From NCBI RefSeq assembly GCF_002234615.1, contig NZ_NMQW01000050.1, positions 16,793 to 80,792 on the forward strand: a stretch of DNA of 64,000 nt, written 5' to 3'. This DNA is from Paenibacillus rigui (GTDB taxonomy: Bacteria > Bacillota > Bacilli > Paenibacillales > NBRC-103111). Numbering within the stretch: the first letter of the stretch is position 1; every line of letters starts with the position of its first letter. The notes under the pieces were generated by a model. It ran no database searches, had not been told where the DNA came from, and saw only the letters and a program-made list of their open reading frames with translations. The translations under genes and the position numbers were made by a program. This document shows positions 52,874-62,750 of the stretch, piece after piece.

Positions 52874-53001
52874 CTGCCTCTCCCCCCATGCCTATAACCA
52901 ACAGTATACGATGTTAACAATTATAACACATACTTCCAGTTGATGTGAGACAATTTTCCTATTTCGCGTAAGAAAACGGGATTTTTTTTGTGAAAAAACA
53001 C

Positions 53002-53030
53002 AAAAAAACCTGCCGAAAGTCGACAGGTCT
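53002..53030 (-). terminator. Intrinsic terminator of galT
   Basis: Reverse strand: ACCTG-T-CGA-CTT-TCG-G-CAGGT followed by T7, nine bases after the galT stop. Confidence 0.8.
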
Positions 53031-53038
53031 TGACAAAA

Positions 53039-54649
53039 TCAGACGTTTAGCGTCCTAAATCCGAACGATTGCAGGAAAGCATCAAAGCCGGCCGCGCCAT
53101 GCTCCGTCCGTTTATACACTCCGGCATCATGAAGCACGTCAGCAAATTTCCCACCGACCGCCGCTTGCAGTGCATCAGCCGCCTCGGCTTCCGTCAGCTT
53201 CGTTCCATGCTGCAGGATCAGCTCCTGTATCCAGCCGCTGTGCTTATGCAATGGATGATCGGGCTGCGCTGTGATGCTCGTATCCAGAGGCAGCGCCCCG
53301 GTGAGAATGGGAACAATCCCTTCCAGCTCGTCCTTGAGCCGGCCCGGCAGCACCGCCAAGCCCATGACCTCGATCAAGCCGATGTTTTCTTTCTTGATGT
53401 GATGCAGTACTTGGTGCGGGTGGAAAATCCCGTCGGGATGCTCCACACTCGTCCGATTGTTGCGCAGCACCAGATCCAGCTCATATTCGCCTGCGGCGTT
53501 ATTGCGGGCGATTGGCGTGATCGTATTATGAGGAATGCGGCTCTCACCCTCCCCGGTAAAGGCGAGGATGTCCTGTCCTTCGTCACTGTAGCCCTTCCAT
53601 GTGTTCAGCACCGTGTCGGCCAGCTTCAGCAGCAGCTGCTTGTTGTGGCTCGAAATCCGGATGACGGACATCGGCCATTTCACGATGCCGACCCGCACGT
53701 TCGGGTAGTCGGGATGCGAGAAGCTGCGCTCCACCGGCGCTTTTTCCATCGGGAATTGATGCTTTCCGCCTTGGAAATGGTCATGATTCAGAATCGAGCC
53801 CCCGACGATCGGAAGATCGGCATTCGAGCCTATGAAATAATGCGGAAATTGATCGATGAAGTCCAGCAGCCGGTAAAAGGTTGCCGTCGACGTCTTCATC
53901 GGGCGATGCTGTTTATCGAAAATGATGCTGTGCTCGTTGTAATAGACATACGGCGAGTATTGGAAAAACCAAGGGTCGCCATCCAGCTGCAGCGGGATGA
54001 CCCTCAGGTTTTGGCGGGCCGGATGATTCAGACGGCCGGCATAGCCTACATTCTCAATGCAGAGCAAACATTTCGGATAGTTGCTCGGCGGCGCGTTCTT
54101 GAGCAGCGCGATTTCTTTAGGATCCTTCTCCGGCTTGGACAGATTGATGGTGATTTCCAGATCACCGTAGGCTGTCTTGGCCAACCAATATTGATTCTTG
54201 GCGATGCGATCCATCCGGATATAGTTCGAATCGATACACAGCCGGTAAAAATCGTTCGTCGCCTGCTCGACACTTCCCTGCGCGGCCGTTCTCCAGAAGC
54301 GCTCCGCCACCTCCGACTGCCGCGGCATCAGGCAGCCCATCAGCTTCGCGTCCAGCAGATCGCGCAGTGTGGTGTTGTTGTCCTGCAATAGGCCTGCCTC
54401 GGCGGCATAATCCAGCAGCGATTCCAGCAAGGGCACCGGACTGTCGGCATTCACCGCGCCGACCTCTCCTGCGTACGGCTCGGAGAGCTGCAATATATCC
54501 AGCAGGCCGTTGCGGGCCGCATAGCTGTCGATCGGCTCCAGCAGCTTATGCCGGACACCGAACTGCACCAGCTCCTCCACCGTACGGGCCGCCGCTTCCT
54601 GCCGTTCCGGCGATACGCCCGCCGCTTGGGCGATAGGTTCGTTCATCAT
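53039..54649 (-). CDS. galT: UDP-glucose--hexose-1-phosphate uridylyltransferase, Firmicute type
   Basis: A 536-residue GalT of the long Firmicute class, which differs from the about 350-residue E. coli class. It exchanges UMP between UDP-glucose and galactose-1-phosphate. Visible motifs are N-I-T/S-type strand L-E-I-T-I-N-L-S-K-P-E-K-D-P-K-E-I, E-H-S-I-I, G-G-S-I-L-N-H-D-H-F-Q-G-G, and N-T-I-T-P-I-A-R. The H-D-H-F-Q-G-G stretch is the diagnostic metal/active-site block of this class. It is the last gene of the galK-galE-galT operon, 161 bases after galE, with two hairpins in that gap. AGGAGG precedes the start. Confidence 0.95.
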   Translation of the reverse strand: MMNEPIAQAAGVSPERQEAAARTVEELVQFGVRHKLLEPIDSYAARNGLLDILQLSEPYAGEVGAVNADSPVPLLESLLDYAAEAGLLQDNNTTLRDLLDAKLMGCLMPRQSEVAERFWRTAAQGSVEQATNDFYRLCIDSNYIRMDRIAKNQYWLAKTAYGDLEITINLSKPEKDPKEIALLKNAPPSNYPKCLLCIENVGYAGRLNHPARQNLRVIPLQLDGDPWFFQYSPYVYYNEHSIIFDKQHRPMKTSTATFYRLLDFIDQFPHYFIGSNADLPIVGGSILNHDHFQGGKHQFPMEKAPVERSFSHPDYPNVRVGIVKWPMSVIRISSHNKQLLLKLADTVLNTWKGYSDEGQDILAFTGEGESRIPHNTITPIARNNAAGEYELDLVLRNNRTSVEHPDGIFHPHQVLHHIKKENIGLIEVMGLAVLPGRLKDELEGIVPILTGALPLDTSITAQPDHPLHKHSGWIQELILQHGTKLTEAEAADALQAAVGGKFADVLHDAGVYKRTEHGAAGFDAFLQSFGFRTLNV

Positions 54650-54732
54650 GCCATTCCTCCTTCATAAATACCTCTTATATAACCCATCTTCAACCAACCG
54701 TTGAAGAGCACGTTCAAATGAATCGAAAGCAG

Positions 54733-54772
54733 GCCGTAAAGGCGAGGCGTCCCCCTCTCTTTACTTTACGGC
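54733..54772 (-). repeat. Intercistronic hairpin between galE and galT
   Basis: GCCGTAAAG (54733-54741) pairs exactly with CTTTACGGC (54764-54772). No T run follows. It could be a processing or stability element of the gal transcript. Confidence 0.5.
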
Positions 54773-54780
54773 TGCCCCCG

Positions 54781-54814
54781 AAAAAAACGGTAAGTCGGCT
54801 TGCAAAGCCATTAC
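54781..54814 (-). terminator. Possible terminator directly after galE
   Basis: Reverse strand: GTAA-GGCTT-TGC-AAGCC-TTAC type stem overlapping the galE stop, followed by CG and seven T. It is shorter than the other terminators here and may only reduce galT expression. Confidence 0.45.
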
Positions 54815-55797
54815 TCCGCGTAGCCGTTCGGGTGCGCCTGGTGCCATGCCCAGGCCGTCTCGATAATTTTCTCCAAGCTGTCGCGCTTCGGCTTCCAGCC
54901 AAGCTCCTCCCGGGTACGATCGGAGGAAGCGATCAGCACCGCCGGGTCGCCGGCGCGTCTTGCCTCGACCACCACCGGAATTTCGTGACCTGTCACCTTG
55001 CGCGCGATCTCGATCACTTCTTTAACCGAGAAGCCTTTGCCGTTGCCCAGGTTGTAAATGCTGCTCTCGCCGCCGCTGCGAAGCTTTTGTACGGCAAGAA
55101 TGTGAGCGTCGGACAAATCCGTCACATGAATGTAATCGCGGATGCACGTACCGTCCGGCGTTGCGTAATCGTCGCCGAAGATGGAGATGTGCGCACGCTT
55201 GCCAAGCGCCACCTGCAAAATGATCGGAATGAGGTGCGTTTCCGGTGAATGGTCTTCGCCGATACGCCCGCTCTCATGGGCGCCGGCCGCGTTGAAGTAG
55301 CGCAGCGATACATATTTGATGCCGTGGGCGGTATCGAACCAGCGCATCATTTTTTCCATCGCCAGCTTCGTCTCGCCGTAGGCGTTCGTTGGCAGCGTAC
55401 GGTCGCTTTCGACGATCGGTACATTTTCCGGTTCACCATACGTGGCTGCCGTCGAGGAGAAGACGATTTTTTTCACGCCATACTCATTCATTTTCTCCAG
55501 CAGGCACAAAGTGCCGTATACGTTGTTATGATAATATTTCCCCGGGTTTTGCATGCTCTCGCCAACCAAGGAATTCGCCGCAAAATGAATGACCGCATCA
55601 ATGTCATTTTCTTTGAAAACCGTATCCATAAAATCCGCATCGCGCAGATCCCCTACGTACAGCTTGCCGCCCAGCACCGCTTCCCGATGTCCCTGCTGCA
55701 AATTATCGACCACGACAACCTCTTCGTTTCTCGCCAGCAGCTCCGCTACTGTATGCGAGCCGATGTAGCCCGCGCCTCCCGTTACTAATATCGCCAT
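54811..55797 (-). CDS. galE: UDP-glucose 4-epimerase
   Basis: A 328-residue NAD-dependent epimerase interconverting UDP-galactose and UDP-glucose. It has the dinucleotide motif [17 protein letters not shown] with catalytic Ser/Thr, Y-G-E-T-K with catalytic Tyr/Lys, and R-Y-F-N-A-A-G-A. The start at 55797 follows GGGAGG by nine bases; a longer frame to 55854 lacks support. It is the middle gene of the operon, 80 bases after galK and 161 before galT, and is also needed for wall polysaccharide precursors. Confidence 0.97.
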   Translation of the reverse strand: MAILVTGGAGYIGSHTVAELLARNEEVVVVDNLQQGHREAVLGGKLYVGDLRDADFMDTVFKENDIDAVIHFAANSLVGESMQNPGKYYHNNVYGTLCLLEKMNEYGVKKIVFSSTAATYGEPENVPIVESDRTLPTNAYGETKLAMEKMMRWFDTAHGIKYVSLRYFNAAGAHESGRIGEDHSPETHLIPIILQVALGKRAHISIFGDDYATPDGTCIRDYIHVTDLSDAHILAVQKLRSGGESSIYNLGNGKGFSVKEVIEIARKVTGHEIPVVVEARRAGDPAVLIASSDRTREELGWKPKRDSLEKIIETAWAWHQAHPNGYAE

Positions 55798-55877
55798 TTC
55801 TGTTTTCCCTCCCAAGGATTGCTGATTCCATACTTGTCTCAAACATCCAATCATCCGTTACCCGCGACTGCGGCCGG

Positions 55878-57053
55878 TTAAGCTTCGATTTCCTTCACGC
55901 CGTCCCCGATATCACAAACATAGAAGTCCGCCGTCAAGCCGGTTTTCTCCTTGTACGCCTGTCCTACCTGATCGATCAGCTGTGCAACGGAATCCTCATG
56001 CACCAGAGAAACCGTACAGCCGCCAAAGCCTGCACCCGTCATCCGGGAGCCTAGCACGCCTGGAATGTTCAGCACTTCCTCCACCATCACATCCAGCTCC
56101 ATGCAGGAAACCTCGTACAAATCCCGCAGCGAGTTATGCGAAGCGATCATCAGCTGGCCGAAAGCCGCCAGATCATTATTGTCCAGCACCTTCATCGATT
56201 GCAGCACACGGTCGATTTCTTCAACGACATGCTTCGCGCGCTTGCGTACGATATCGTCCTTAATCAAATGCTGGTATTCATTGAACTGCTCCAGCGTAAG
56301 CTGGCCCAGCAGGGTTACTTGCGGGAATTGCGCCTGCAGATCCAAAACCGCCTGCTCACACTGCGCTCTTCTTTCGTTGTAGGCCGAGTCTACCAAGCCG
56401 CGTTTCTTGTTCGTGTTGCCGATGACCAGCTTGTAAGCGCCGCTCTGGAAAGGCACATGCTCATACTCCAGCGTATCGCACATCAATAGAATCGCGTGAT
56501 CCTTCTTGCCCATAGCTACGGCGAACTGGTCCATAATACCGCATTGCACGCCTACGAACTCGTTCTCTACCTTCTGGGATAAAAGAGCGATATCCACCTT
56601 ATCCGTCGGGTGCCCTTCCATCGTCAGCAAGCCGAAAGCAGTCACCACTTCAATCGAGGCGGAGGAGGAAAGGCCGGAGCCGTTCGGAATCGCACCGCTG
56701 TACAAAATATCATAGCCGCCGACGGACAAGCCGCGCTGCTGCAGCTCGTTAATAATCCCTTTCGGGTAGTTCATCCAGTCATCCGCCGGGTCAAAGACTA
56801 AGTTGTTAATGGAAATTTGTTTGTGAAGCGAAAAGTTTGTCGAAGCCAGGCCCACCTGTCCGTCGCCGCGCTTGCGGATCAGCATCGTCGTTCCGAACGT
56901 CAGTGCCGCAGGAAACACGTAGCCACCGTTGTAGTCGGTATGCTCACCGATCAGATTGACGCGTCCGGGAGCGTGAAAGACGCGGATCGGACCTGCTCCT
57001 TCACTTCCGTACCGTTCCTTGAACTGCTGCTGCAATGCTTGTAAGTCTGCCAT
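55878..57053 (-). CDS. galK: Galactokinase
   Basis: A 391-residue GHMP kinase that phosphorylates galactose at C1. It has the galactokinase signature G-R-V-N-L-I-G-E-H-T-D-Y-N-G-G, the ATP loop P-N-G-S-G-L-S-S-S-A-S, the catalytic Asp in C-G-I-M-D-Q-F, and the third motif G-A-G-F-G-G-C. It is the first gene of galK-galE-galT, divergent from an AraC regulator with a 363-base gap. It would feed galactose released by the beta-galactosidase at the window's left end into central metabolism. Confidence 0.97.
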   Translation of the reverse strand: MADLQALQQQFKERYGSEGAGPIRVFHAPGRVNLIGEHTDYNGGYVFPAALTFGTTMLIRKRGDGQVGLASTNFSLHKQISINNLVFDPADDWMNYPKGIINELQQRGLSVGGYDILYSGAIPNGSGLSSSASIEVVTAFGLLTMEGHPTDKVDIALLSQKVENEFVGVQCGIMDQFAVAMGKKDHAILLMCDTLEYEHVPFQSGAYKLVIGNTNKKRGLVDSAYNERRAQCEQAVLDLQAQFPQVTLLGQLTLEQFNEYQHLIKDDIVRKRAKHVVEEIDRVLQSMKVLDNNDLAAFGQLMIASHNSLRDLYEVSCMELDVMVEEVLNIPGVLGSRMTGAGFGGCTVSLVHEDSVAQLIDQVGQAYKEKTGLTADFYVCDIGDGVKEIEA

Positions 57054-57416
57054 TAACTACACCGCCTGTTCTCGTATTGAGCTGCCGATGCCTGAAGGGA
57101 CCGCAGCTGTTTTTCTTACCACAATAAATTTATAAGCTTCCGAAGTCATCGAAGGTGAAAATTATATTTTGCGATAAAACCAACCACAGAGCGCGGCCGC
57201 TCAGCCTGAAAGTCCTGGGTAGAGGTTTTATCCATTTCAGTATACTGCCGCGCTTCCGGTTTCACTATGGAACGATGTCAGTATGACATGGAAAAATGTT
57301 AGATTCCATTCATGATCTTGCTTCTATTATGATATACTTTTTTTATCTGAATTCAAAAGGCTGCAGGATTTTCCTTGTCATCTTCATTCATTACACCAAT
57401 AAAGGGGCGCTCAGCC
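57054..57416. other. Regulatory gap between galK and its divergent AraC gene
   Basis: 363 bases without a gene. A cre-like site is at 57251-57264. AT-rich patches at about 57165-57180 and 57320-57345 are the best places for the two promoters, but no -35/-10 pair is convincing. A -10-like TATACT lies on the forward strand near 57330. Confidence 0.45.
57251..57264 (-). promoter_or_regulatory. Possible catabolite-responsive (cre-like) site before galK
   Basis: The reverse strand reads TGAAACCGGAAGCG, which keeps the TGNAANCG half and C13 of the cre consensus but misses two positions. It lies about 200 bases before galK. CcpA control would fit a sugar operon. Confidence 0.3.
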
Positions 57417-58286
57417 GTGTCCACCCCAACAAAACGAGCCGATAGCTACTATGTTGTATCGAATCCGCAGCCTGAATCCGAGGACGATCTGATCGTCCTC
57501 TTCACCGGAAGCAGCCAAACGAAGCCCGGGCACAAGCCCGGACCTAAAGTCGTCGATTACTATTTACTGCACCACATCCAATCCGGCTGCGGTACCTTTA
57601 CATGCCAGGGCACCACGTACAAGCTCGGCCCCGGCGATAGCTTCCTGATTGAGCCGGGGAAGCTCATTAACTACCAGTCAGATGAACAGGACCCCTGGTT
57701 TTACCGCTGGATTGCGTTCGAAGGAGACCGGGCCGCCCGGCTGCTGAACCAGATCGGCCTCTCCTCGCAGCAGCCGATTGTCCGGACCGGACGCAAACGG
57801 ACGATCCCTGTGCTGTATCATCATGTACAGACGATTTTCCAGACCCGTCCCTTGCAGGCGAGCCTGAAGGCGAACGGATACCTGCATCTGCTGCTGGCAG
57901 AGTATGCGGAGGCCTTGAAGCCCCAGCACGCGGACGCCCCGCATCCGGCCGGCAGCGGCGAGCATATCGTGCAGCAGGCGCTGCATTATTTGACCACCCA
58001 GTACGCGGAGCCGATCACGATCGAGCTGATGGCCGAGGCGCTCGGCTACAACCGCGCGTATTTATCTACGCTGTTCAAAAAGCATACCGGGCTGACCCCG
58101 GTCACGTTCCTGCTGCGCTTGCGCATCGACAAGGCGCGGCTGCTGCTGCGGGAGCGGACGGAGCTGACCGTGGAGCAAATCGCTTCCTCGGTCGGCTTCC
58201 AGGACCCGCTCTATTTCTCCAAGCAGTTCAAGCGGCTGTACGGCATGTCGCCGACCGACTACCGCAGCGCGATGAAGCGGCTTTAG
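57417..58286 (+). CDS. AraC family transcriptional regulator, likely of the gal operon
   Basis: A 289-residue regulator with an N-terminal cupin (about 30-140; P-G-H-K-P-G-P-K-V-V-D-Y-Y-L-L-H-H-I, G-P-G-D-S-F-L-I-E-P-G). The C-terminal double helix-turn-helix (about 185-288; I-E-L-M-A-E-A-L-G-Y, F-K-K-H-T-G-L-T-P, V-E-Q-I-A-S-S-V-G-F) carries the AraC signature. It resembles the MsmR/RafR class of sugar activators. GTG 57417 follows AAAGGGG by nine bases; a TTG at 57375 also has an acceptable site and would add 14 residues. Divergent position suggests it controls galKET. Confidence 0.88.
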   Translation: MSTPTKRADSYYVVSNPQPESEDDLIVLFTGSSQTKPGHKPGPKVVDYYLLHHIQSGCGTFTCQGTTYKLGPGDSFLIEPGKLINYQSDEQDPWFYRWIAFEGDRAARLLNQIGLSSQQPIVRTGRKRTIPVLYHHVQTIFQTRPLQASLKANGYLHLLLAEYAEALKPQHADAPHPAGSGEHIVQQALHYLTTQYAEPITIELMAEALGYNRAYLSTLFKKHTGLTPVTFLLRLRIDKARLLLRERTELTVEQIASSVGFQDPLYFSKQFKRLYGMSPTDYRSAMKRL

Positions 58287-58329
58287 GCCGCTTGAGTGTT
58301 GGCGCCGGCTGAGCCGCGCTCCAAGGCGC

Positions 58330-60501
58330 TTAAGCCCGCAGACGCCGCTGCGACTCTCTCAGCGGAAGAGCAAAGGAGATGCAGGCGCCTTGATGAAGCC
58401 GGCTCTCCGCCCAGATGCGCCCGCCGTGAAACTCGACAATTTCCTTGGCGATAGCCAGGCCAAGCCCGCTGCCGCCTTCGGCGGAATTGCGGGACTTGTC
58501 TTTTTTGTAGAAGCGATCGAAAATGTAAGGCAAATCGTCCGGATCAATCCCGCTTCCGTTGTCCTGCACCTTCATGACGAGCGAGGAGCTGTCGGTCAAA
58601 ATTTGCAGCACGATCGCCCCGCCGGCCGGCGTATGCTTGATGGCATTATAGATAATGTTGGTCAGCACCTGATCGATCCGGTCGATGTCGATATAGATGA
58701 CATGACCGCTCTGCCGCAGCTCGGGAACGGCGTGGAGATAGGCTTGCAGGCTGAACGACAGCCCCGCATTGCGCACCTCCAGCTCGTAGCGGTCGCGGTA
58801 ATATTGGACGAAATCGTCGATCGTCATTTCCTGCATATTGAAATCAATCTGCCTCGCCTCCAGCTTCGACAGCTGAAATAAGTCGGTAATCAGCCGGTTC
58901 AGCCCGTTAATCCGGGTCAGAATGAGCCGCAAATATTTCTCCTGCTGCTCCGGATCGACGACCACCTTATCGATAAGCGCCTCCACATAGCCTTGAATCA
59001 ATGTCATCGGCGTCCCCAGATCATGCGATATATTGCTTAGCAGATGGCGGCGCGATTTCTCAAGTCGGCCCAGATCCTCATTCATTTTTTCCAAGGTCCG
59101 GTTGGATTTCTCCAGCTCTGCCGTCCTCTCCTTGATCCGATGCTCCAGACCCATGTTGAGCTCGCGCAGCTGGCGCGATAGCGTTTCCACCGCGGCGAAG
59201 GCACGGAACGATTTTAGACTGATAATAAAGGAAGTCATGAAAATGCAGTAAAACAGGCCGATCGCAGACACATTGCCCTTGTCTATATATTCATTGATAT
59301 ACAGCAGATCAATCAGAATGGTCACGGTATAGACGATGACGCCTGTGAGAACGAACAAGGCTCCGTCTCTTTTGTTCCGAACCCCTTCCGTAAAGCACAC
59401 GATGCAGTAGACGCACACTGCGATGGTAAATATTTGATAAGCCGGCGTCACATAAGTGAAAATATTGGAAGGCAGTAAAATGACCAGGATGGAGGCGGCC
59501 AGACCCGTCCCTTGGATCGCCCTTATGTATCCGAGCCTAAATACCTGCGGGTACAGCCCGCGGCAAAACATCACGATGAGCGGTACCGACAAATAGTAGC
59601 TTATATATTCGAGGCGGAGTCCTGTCAGCCAGGGCAAGTCGGGAAACAGCAAAAACATCGTCCCTTCCCCGACAAACATCGCGCGAACCCCGGCCAGGAT
59701 GCAGAATATAGCGAAATAGAGCGAGCCGCGCTCCTTGAAGCGCATGACGAATAAACCCAGGTGATACAAGCCCATCAGGAGCAGGCTTCCGATAAGCATC
59801 GCATCAATGATTAAACTCCGATTGTGATTGGAGGTTAGTTTATCGGCGTCGCCGAGCCATATTTTGTTCCATATCCCTCCGGTCCGGTGATCGAAGTTCG
59901 ATACCTGGATCACAATATCCAGAGCCGGGTCCACTGCATTGAAATAAACCAGACGGGGCATGTAGGAAGGCTCTGAGGTCGCACGATCCGTTCCGACAAC
60001 ACCGCTGCCTCCCATAGGCTGTCCATTGATCCATAGCGTATAAGCCGTGCGTATCGTAGGAAGCTCCAAAGCCATCACTCCCGAGGAGGCGGGTAGGGTC
60101 ACCTGAAGATGGAAGGTGGCAAAGCCCGAGCCCGGCAGCTTCGTTCCTTCCTGCTCGTAGCCGTTCCAAGTATGTGGAAGCTGTATCCGTTCAGGGGCTG
60201 GCCCTTCCTTCAAAGCCGCCTTCACCTGACCGGGCTCCAGCAGCTGACCCCAGAAAAAATCCCATTCTCCATCCAAGGCCTTATTCCCGTCGTTCTTGAA
60301 GTGCCATCCGGTCAAGTCCAGCTTGCCTTGCTCCGCTTGAATAGACGGCTCCGATGCAGGAAGCTGCCGTATGCCGCAGCCCACAAGTGATCCCAATAAA
60401 AGGATGGCAATCAGGGCTGGAATCCATATATAATAGAGATAGTTTCTGGAAATCGATACCACTTTCTTTCTTATTTGATAGTTTCCTTCATCGTATCGCA
60501 A
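58330..60501 (-). CDS. 7TMR-DISM sensor histidine kinase
   Basis: A 723-residue membrane kinase. A first helix (about 22-42) ends in L-V-G-C. The extracellular beta-sandwich sensor of the 7TMR-DISM type follows (about 60-235; W-H-F-K-N-D-G-N-K-A-L-D-G-E-W-D-F-F-W). Seven membrane helices come next (about 230-430). A coiled coil then leads to HisKA (S-N-I-S-H-D-L-G-T-P) and the ATPase (Y-N-A-I-K-H-T, D-N-G-S-G-I-D, G-G-S-G-L-G-L-A-I-A-K-E). DISM kinases sense unknown, probably carbohydrate-like, ligands. The matching regulator is divergent, 68 bases away. The lipobox-like Cys may be fortuitous, since seven helices already anchor the protein. Confidence 0.92.
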   Translation of the reverse strand: MRYDEGNYQIRKKVVSISRNYLYYIWIPALIAILLLGSLVGCGIRQLPASEPSIQAEQGKLDLTGWHFKNDGNKALDGEWDFFWGQLLEPGQVKAALKEGPAPERIQLPHTWNGYEQEGTKLPGSGFATFHLQVTLPASSGVMALELPTIRTAYTLWINGQPMGGSGVVGTDRATSEPSYMPRLVYFNAVDPALDIVIQVSNFDHRTGGIWNKIWLGDADKLTSNHNRSLIIDAMLIGSLLLMGLYHLGLFVMRFKERGSLYFAIFCILAGVRAMFVGEGTMFLLFPDLPWLTGLRLEYISYYLSVPLIVMFCRGLYPQVFRLGYIRAIQGTGLAASILVILLPSNIFTYVTPAYQIFTIAVCVYCIVCFTEGVRNKRDGALFVLTGVIVYTVTILIDLLYINEYIDKGNVSAIGLFYCIFMTSFIISLKSFRAFAAVETLSRQLRELNMGLEHRIKERTAELEKSNRTLEKMNEDLGRLEKSRRHLLSNISHDLGTPMTLIQGYVEALIDKVVVDPEQQEKYLRLILTRINGLNRLITDLFQLSKLEARQIDFNMQEMTIDDFVQYYRDRYELEVRNAGLSFSLQAYLHAVPELRQSGHVIYIDIDRIDQVLTNIIYNAIKHTPAGGAIVLQILTDSSSLVMKVQDNGSGIDPDDLPYIFDRFYKKDKSRNSAEGGSGLGLAIAKEIVEFHGGRIWAESRLHQGACISFALPLRESQRRLRA

Positions 60502-60569
60502 ATTTTGGGTTTTGGGAACTACAAGTAAAGCGTTTAAGCCACATCGGGATAGGAAATAAGGAGGAGCAC

Positions 60570-61271
60570 ATGGCGGGGGAAAAAATCTTAATTGTTGATG
60601 ATGAGCCTGAAATTGTCGAACTCATCCGATTGTATTTAATGAAGGAAGGTTATGAGGTGCTCACTACGGACAATGGTGCCAGCGCCTTTCAGTATATGGA
60701 GCAGCATTCGCCGGATATGGTCATTCTCGACATCCAACTGCCGGAGATGGACGGCATCGAAATTTGCAGGCAGCTGCGACGCTCCTATCACGTGCCGATC
60801 CTGTTTATCAGCTGCCGCAGCGAGGATATGGATATCATACTGGGCTTAAGCATCGGCGGGGACGATTATATGACGAAGCCGTTCAGTCCGAGCCAGCTCG
60901 TTGCCCGCGTCAAAGCCCATTTGCGCCGCAAGCAGCTGCTGGATCAGCAAAAGGAAGATGCGCAGCAGATCAGCTTTCCGGGGCTTGAGATCGATCTGCT
61001 CAGCCGCAACGTGTGGGTCAACGGGGAGCTCGCGAATTTATCGTCGAAGGAGTTTGATTTGTTGGCTCTACTCGCCCGGAAGCCGAATAAAGTCGTACCG
61101 ATCGAACAGCTGTACAAAATGGCCTGGGGCGTTGACAGCAACGGCGATACCCGAACGTTATTAGTACATATAAGCAATTTGCGCAAAAAAATAGAAGCCA
61201 ACCCGACGGAGCCGGTATTCGTGCAGACCGTCCGTGGCGTCGGCTATAAATTTAACGCCGCTGAGGCGTGA
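60570..61271 (+). CDS. OmpR-family response regulator
   Basis: A 233-residue regulator with a receiver domain (acidic D-D-E, phospho-acceptor D54 in V-I-L-D-I-Q, K in T-K-P-F) and an OmpR/PhoB winged helix (S-S-K-E-F-D-L-L-A-L-L-A; T-L-L-V-H-I-S-N-L-R-K-K-I-E; V-R-G-V-G-Y-K-F). AAGGAGG precedes ATG 60570; a longer frame upstream lacks a site. The divergent DISM kinase is the probable partner, sharing a 68-base promoter gap. Targets unknown. Confidence 0.93.
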   Translation: MAGEKILIVDDEPEIVELIRLYLMKEGYEVLTTDNGASAFQYMEQHSPDMVILDIQLPEMDGIEICRQLRRSYHVPILFISCRSEDMDIILGLSIGGDDYMTKPFSPSQLVARVKAHLRRKQLLDQQKEDAQQISFPGLEIDLLSRNVWVNGELANLSSKEFDLLALLARKPNKVVPIEQLYKMAWGVDSNGDTRTLLVHISNLRKKIEANPTEPVFVQTVRGVGYKFNAAEA

Positions 61272-61345
61272 GAACAAGCGGGACACCCAAGGTCCGCAAA
61301 GGCCGTCCTCCGACGGTTGGAGCGCCCTGTGTTCCGTTTTTTTAA

Positions 61346-62047
61346 TTATTTGCGGTCATGAGCGATGCGGAATAGCAGCTCGTCCATTTCCTGCTCCGTC
61401 AAATCGCGCCACTGGCCTTTGCCCAGCTTTCCGAGTTGAATATTCATAATGCGGACCCGCTTCAGCCGGCGCACTTCATAGCCGAAGGCCGCACACATTC
61501 TTCGAATTTGCCTGTTCAGCCCCTGCGTCAAAATAATGCGGAACACGTGATCCTCCACCTGGTGAATTTCACACGGCTTGGTCATCGTACCGAGAATCCG
61601 CACCCCGCTTGCCATACCCTGCAGAAACATCCGGGTCAACGGCTTATCCACCGTCACGATATACTCCTTCTCGTGGTCGTTCTCGGCACGCAATATTTTA
61701 TTCACGATATCCCCGTCATTCGTCAGCAGAATCAAGCCCTCTGAATCCTTATCCAGCCGTCCGATCGGAAAGATCCGCTCCGGATGTCCGACAAAATCGA
61801 TAATGTTGCCCTGCACGTGCCTCTCCGTCGTACTGGTAATGCCGACAGGTTTATTCAGAGCGATATACACCCCCGGCTTTTTGGCCTGAATCGGCCTGCC
61901 GTCCACCCGAACGTCATCGCCCGCCTCCGCTTGGCTGCCTAACTCCGCAACCTTGCCATTTATTCGGACCCGTCCGGCCTCCACCAATTTATCCGCTTCC
62001 CGACGCGAGCAAAAGCCCGTCTCACTAATAAATTTATTAATTCGCAT
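61346..62047 (-). CDS. rluF: 23S rRNA pseudouridine synthase, RluF type
   Basis: A 233-residue RsuA-family pseudouridine synthase. The S4 RNA-binding domain (about 1-60; [18 protein letters not shown]) is followed by the catalytic domain with Asp in G-R-L-D-K-D-S-E-G. It also has [12 protein letters not shown] and the RluF-type ending [10 protein letters not shown]. RluF modifies U2604 of 23S rRNA in E. coli. The start at 62047 follows GGAG by eight bases; an upstream ATG at 62068 is poorer. It is convergent with the response regulator gene. Confidence 0.92.
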   Translation of the reverse strand: MRINKFISETGFCSRREADKLVEAGRVRINGKVAELGSQAEAGDDVRVDGRPIQAKKPGVYIALNKPVGITSTTERHVQGNIIDFVGHPERIFPIGRLDKDSEGLILLTNDGDIVNKILRAENDHEKEYIVTVDKPLTRMFLQGMASGVRILGTMTKPCEIHQVEDHVFRIILTQGLNRQIRRMCAAFGYEVRRLKRVRIMNIQLGKLGKGQWRDLTEQEMDELLFRIAHDRK

Positions 62048-62326
62048 GTTCGTCACTCCACTTATCATTTAACTGCTTACATTATAACACTTCCGGATCG
62101 TCCCACAAGGATAACGAGCAGCACCACTTACATGATGAAGCTGGATGCGTTTGTCATGGCTGCGAAGCCAAAGACCGTTACGGTACGGTATCTATTTTTG
62201 GCATCAAAAAAAGGGACATGGATATGCCTCACCTATTTACACAAAATCCCGATTTAGGTACGATAGACCTATGTGAAAATTGGCATTTTTTGATAAAAAT
62301 TGGTGAAAATGAGGTGCTTTGTTTCC

Positions 62327-62734
62327 ATGACTTATGCAGCAAAAACCGTCTTTTATTTCAGCCTGTATATGTTTGCGCTCAGCTTGACCCTTCTTATAGC
62401 GCCGCAGCTGCTGGCTCCCTTGCTGGGATATACGGCAGAGAGCGAAATCTGGATCCGCTTGATCGGCATGTTTCTGTTGTTTCTCGCCTTTGATTATTGC
62501 GTGTCCGCGTTAGAGGGGATTACCCGCTTTTTCTATTTAACCGTATATACCCGAGCACCCATTATCGTCTTCATGTGCACCTTCGTCCTGCTGGGGATGC
62601 TCAAGCCGATTTTCATTCCGCTGAGCCTGATCGATCTGTGCGGGGCCATCTGGACTCTGCATGCTTTGAAAAAAACGAACCGCGGCAAGGGAGCAATACC
62701 CGCGGAATCCACCTCCGCCTCCGTCAAGCAGTAA
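62327..62734 (+). CDS. Small membrane protein, unknown function
   Basis: A 135-residue protein with about four membrane helices (near 5-25, 35-55, 68-90 and 92-112) and a short basic/Ser-rich tail. GAGGTG lies ten bases before ATG 62327; an earlier TTG at 62300 has no site. It is followed by a terminator. I do not recognise the family. Confidence 0.7.
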   Translation: MTYAAKTVFYFSLYMFALSLTLLIAPQLLAPLLGYTAESEIWIRLIGMFLLFLAFDYCVSALEGITRFFYLTVYTRAPIIVFMCTFVLLGMLKPIFIPLSLIDLCGAIWTLHALKKTNRGKGAIPAESTSASVKQ

Positions 62735-62750
62735 TATACCACCTTACCCC

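Noticed and set aside
53069..54391. A 440-codon forward frame opposite galT
   Set aside because: It is antisense to a complete galT with diagnostic motifs and shows no family signature.
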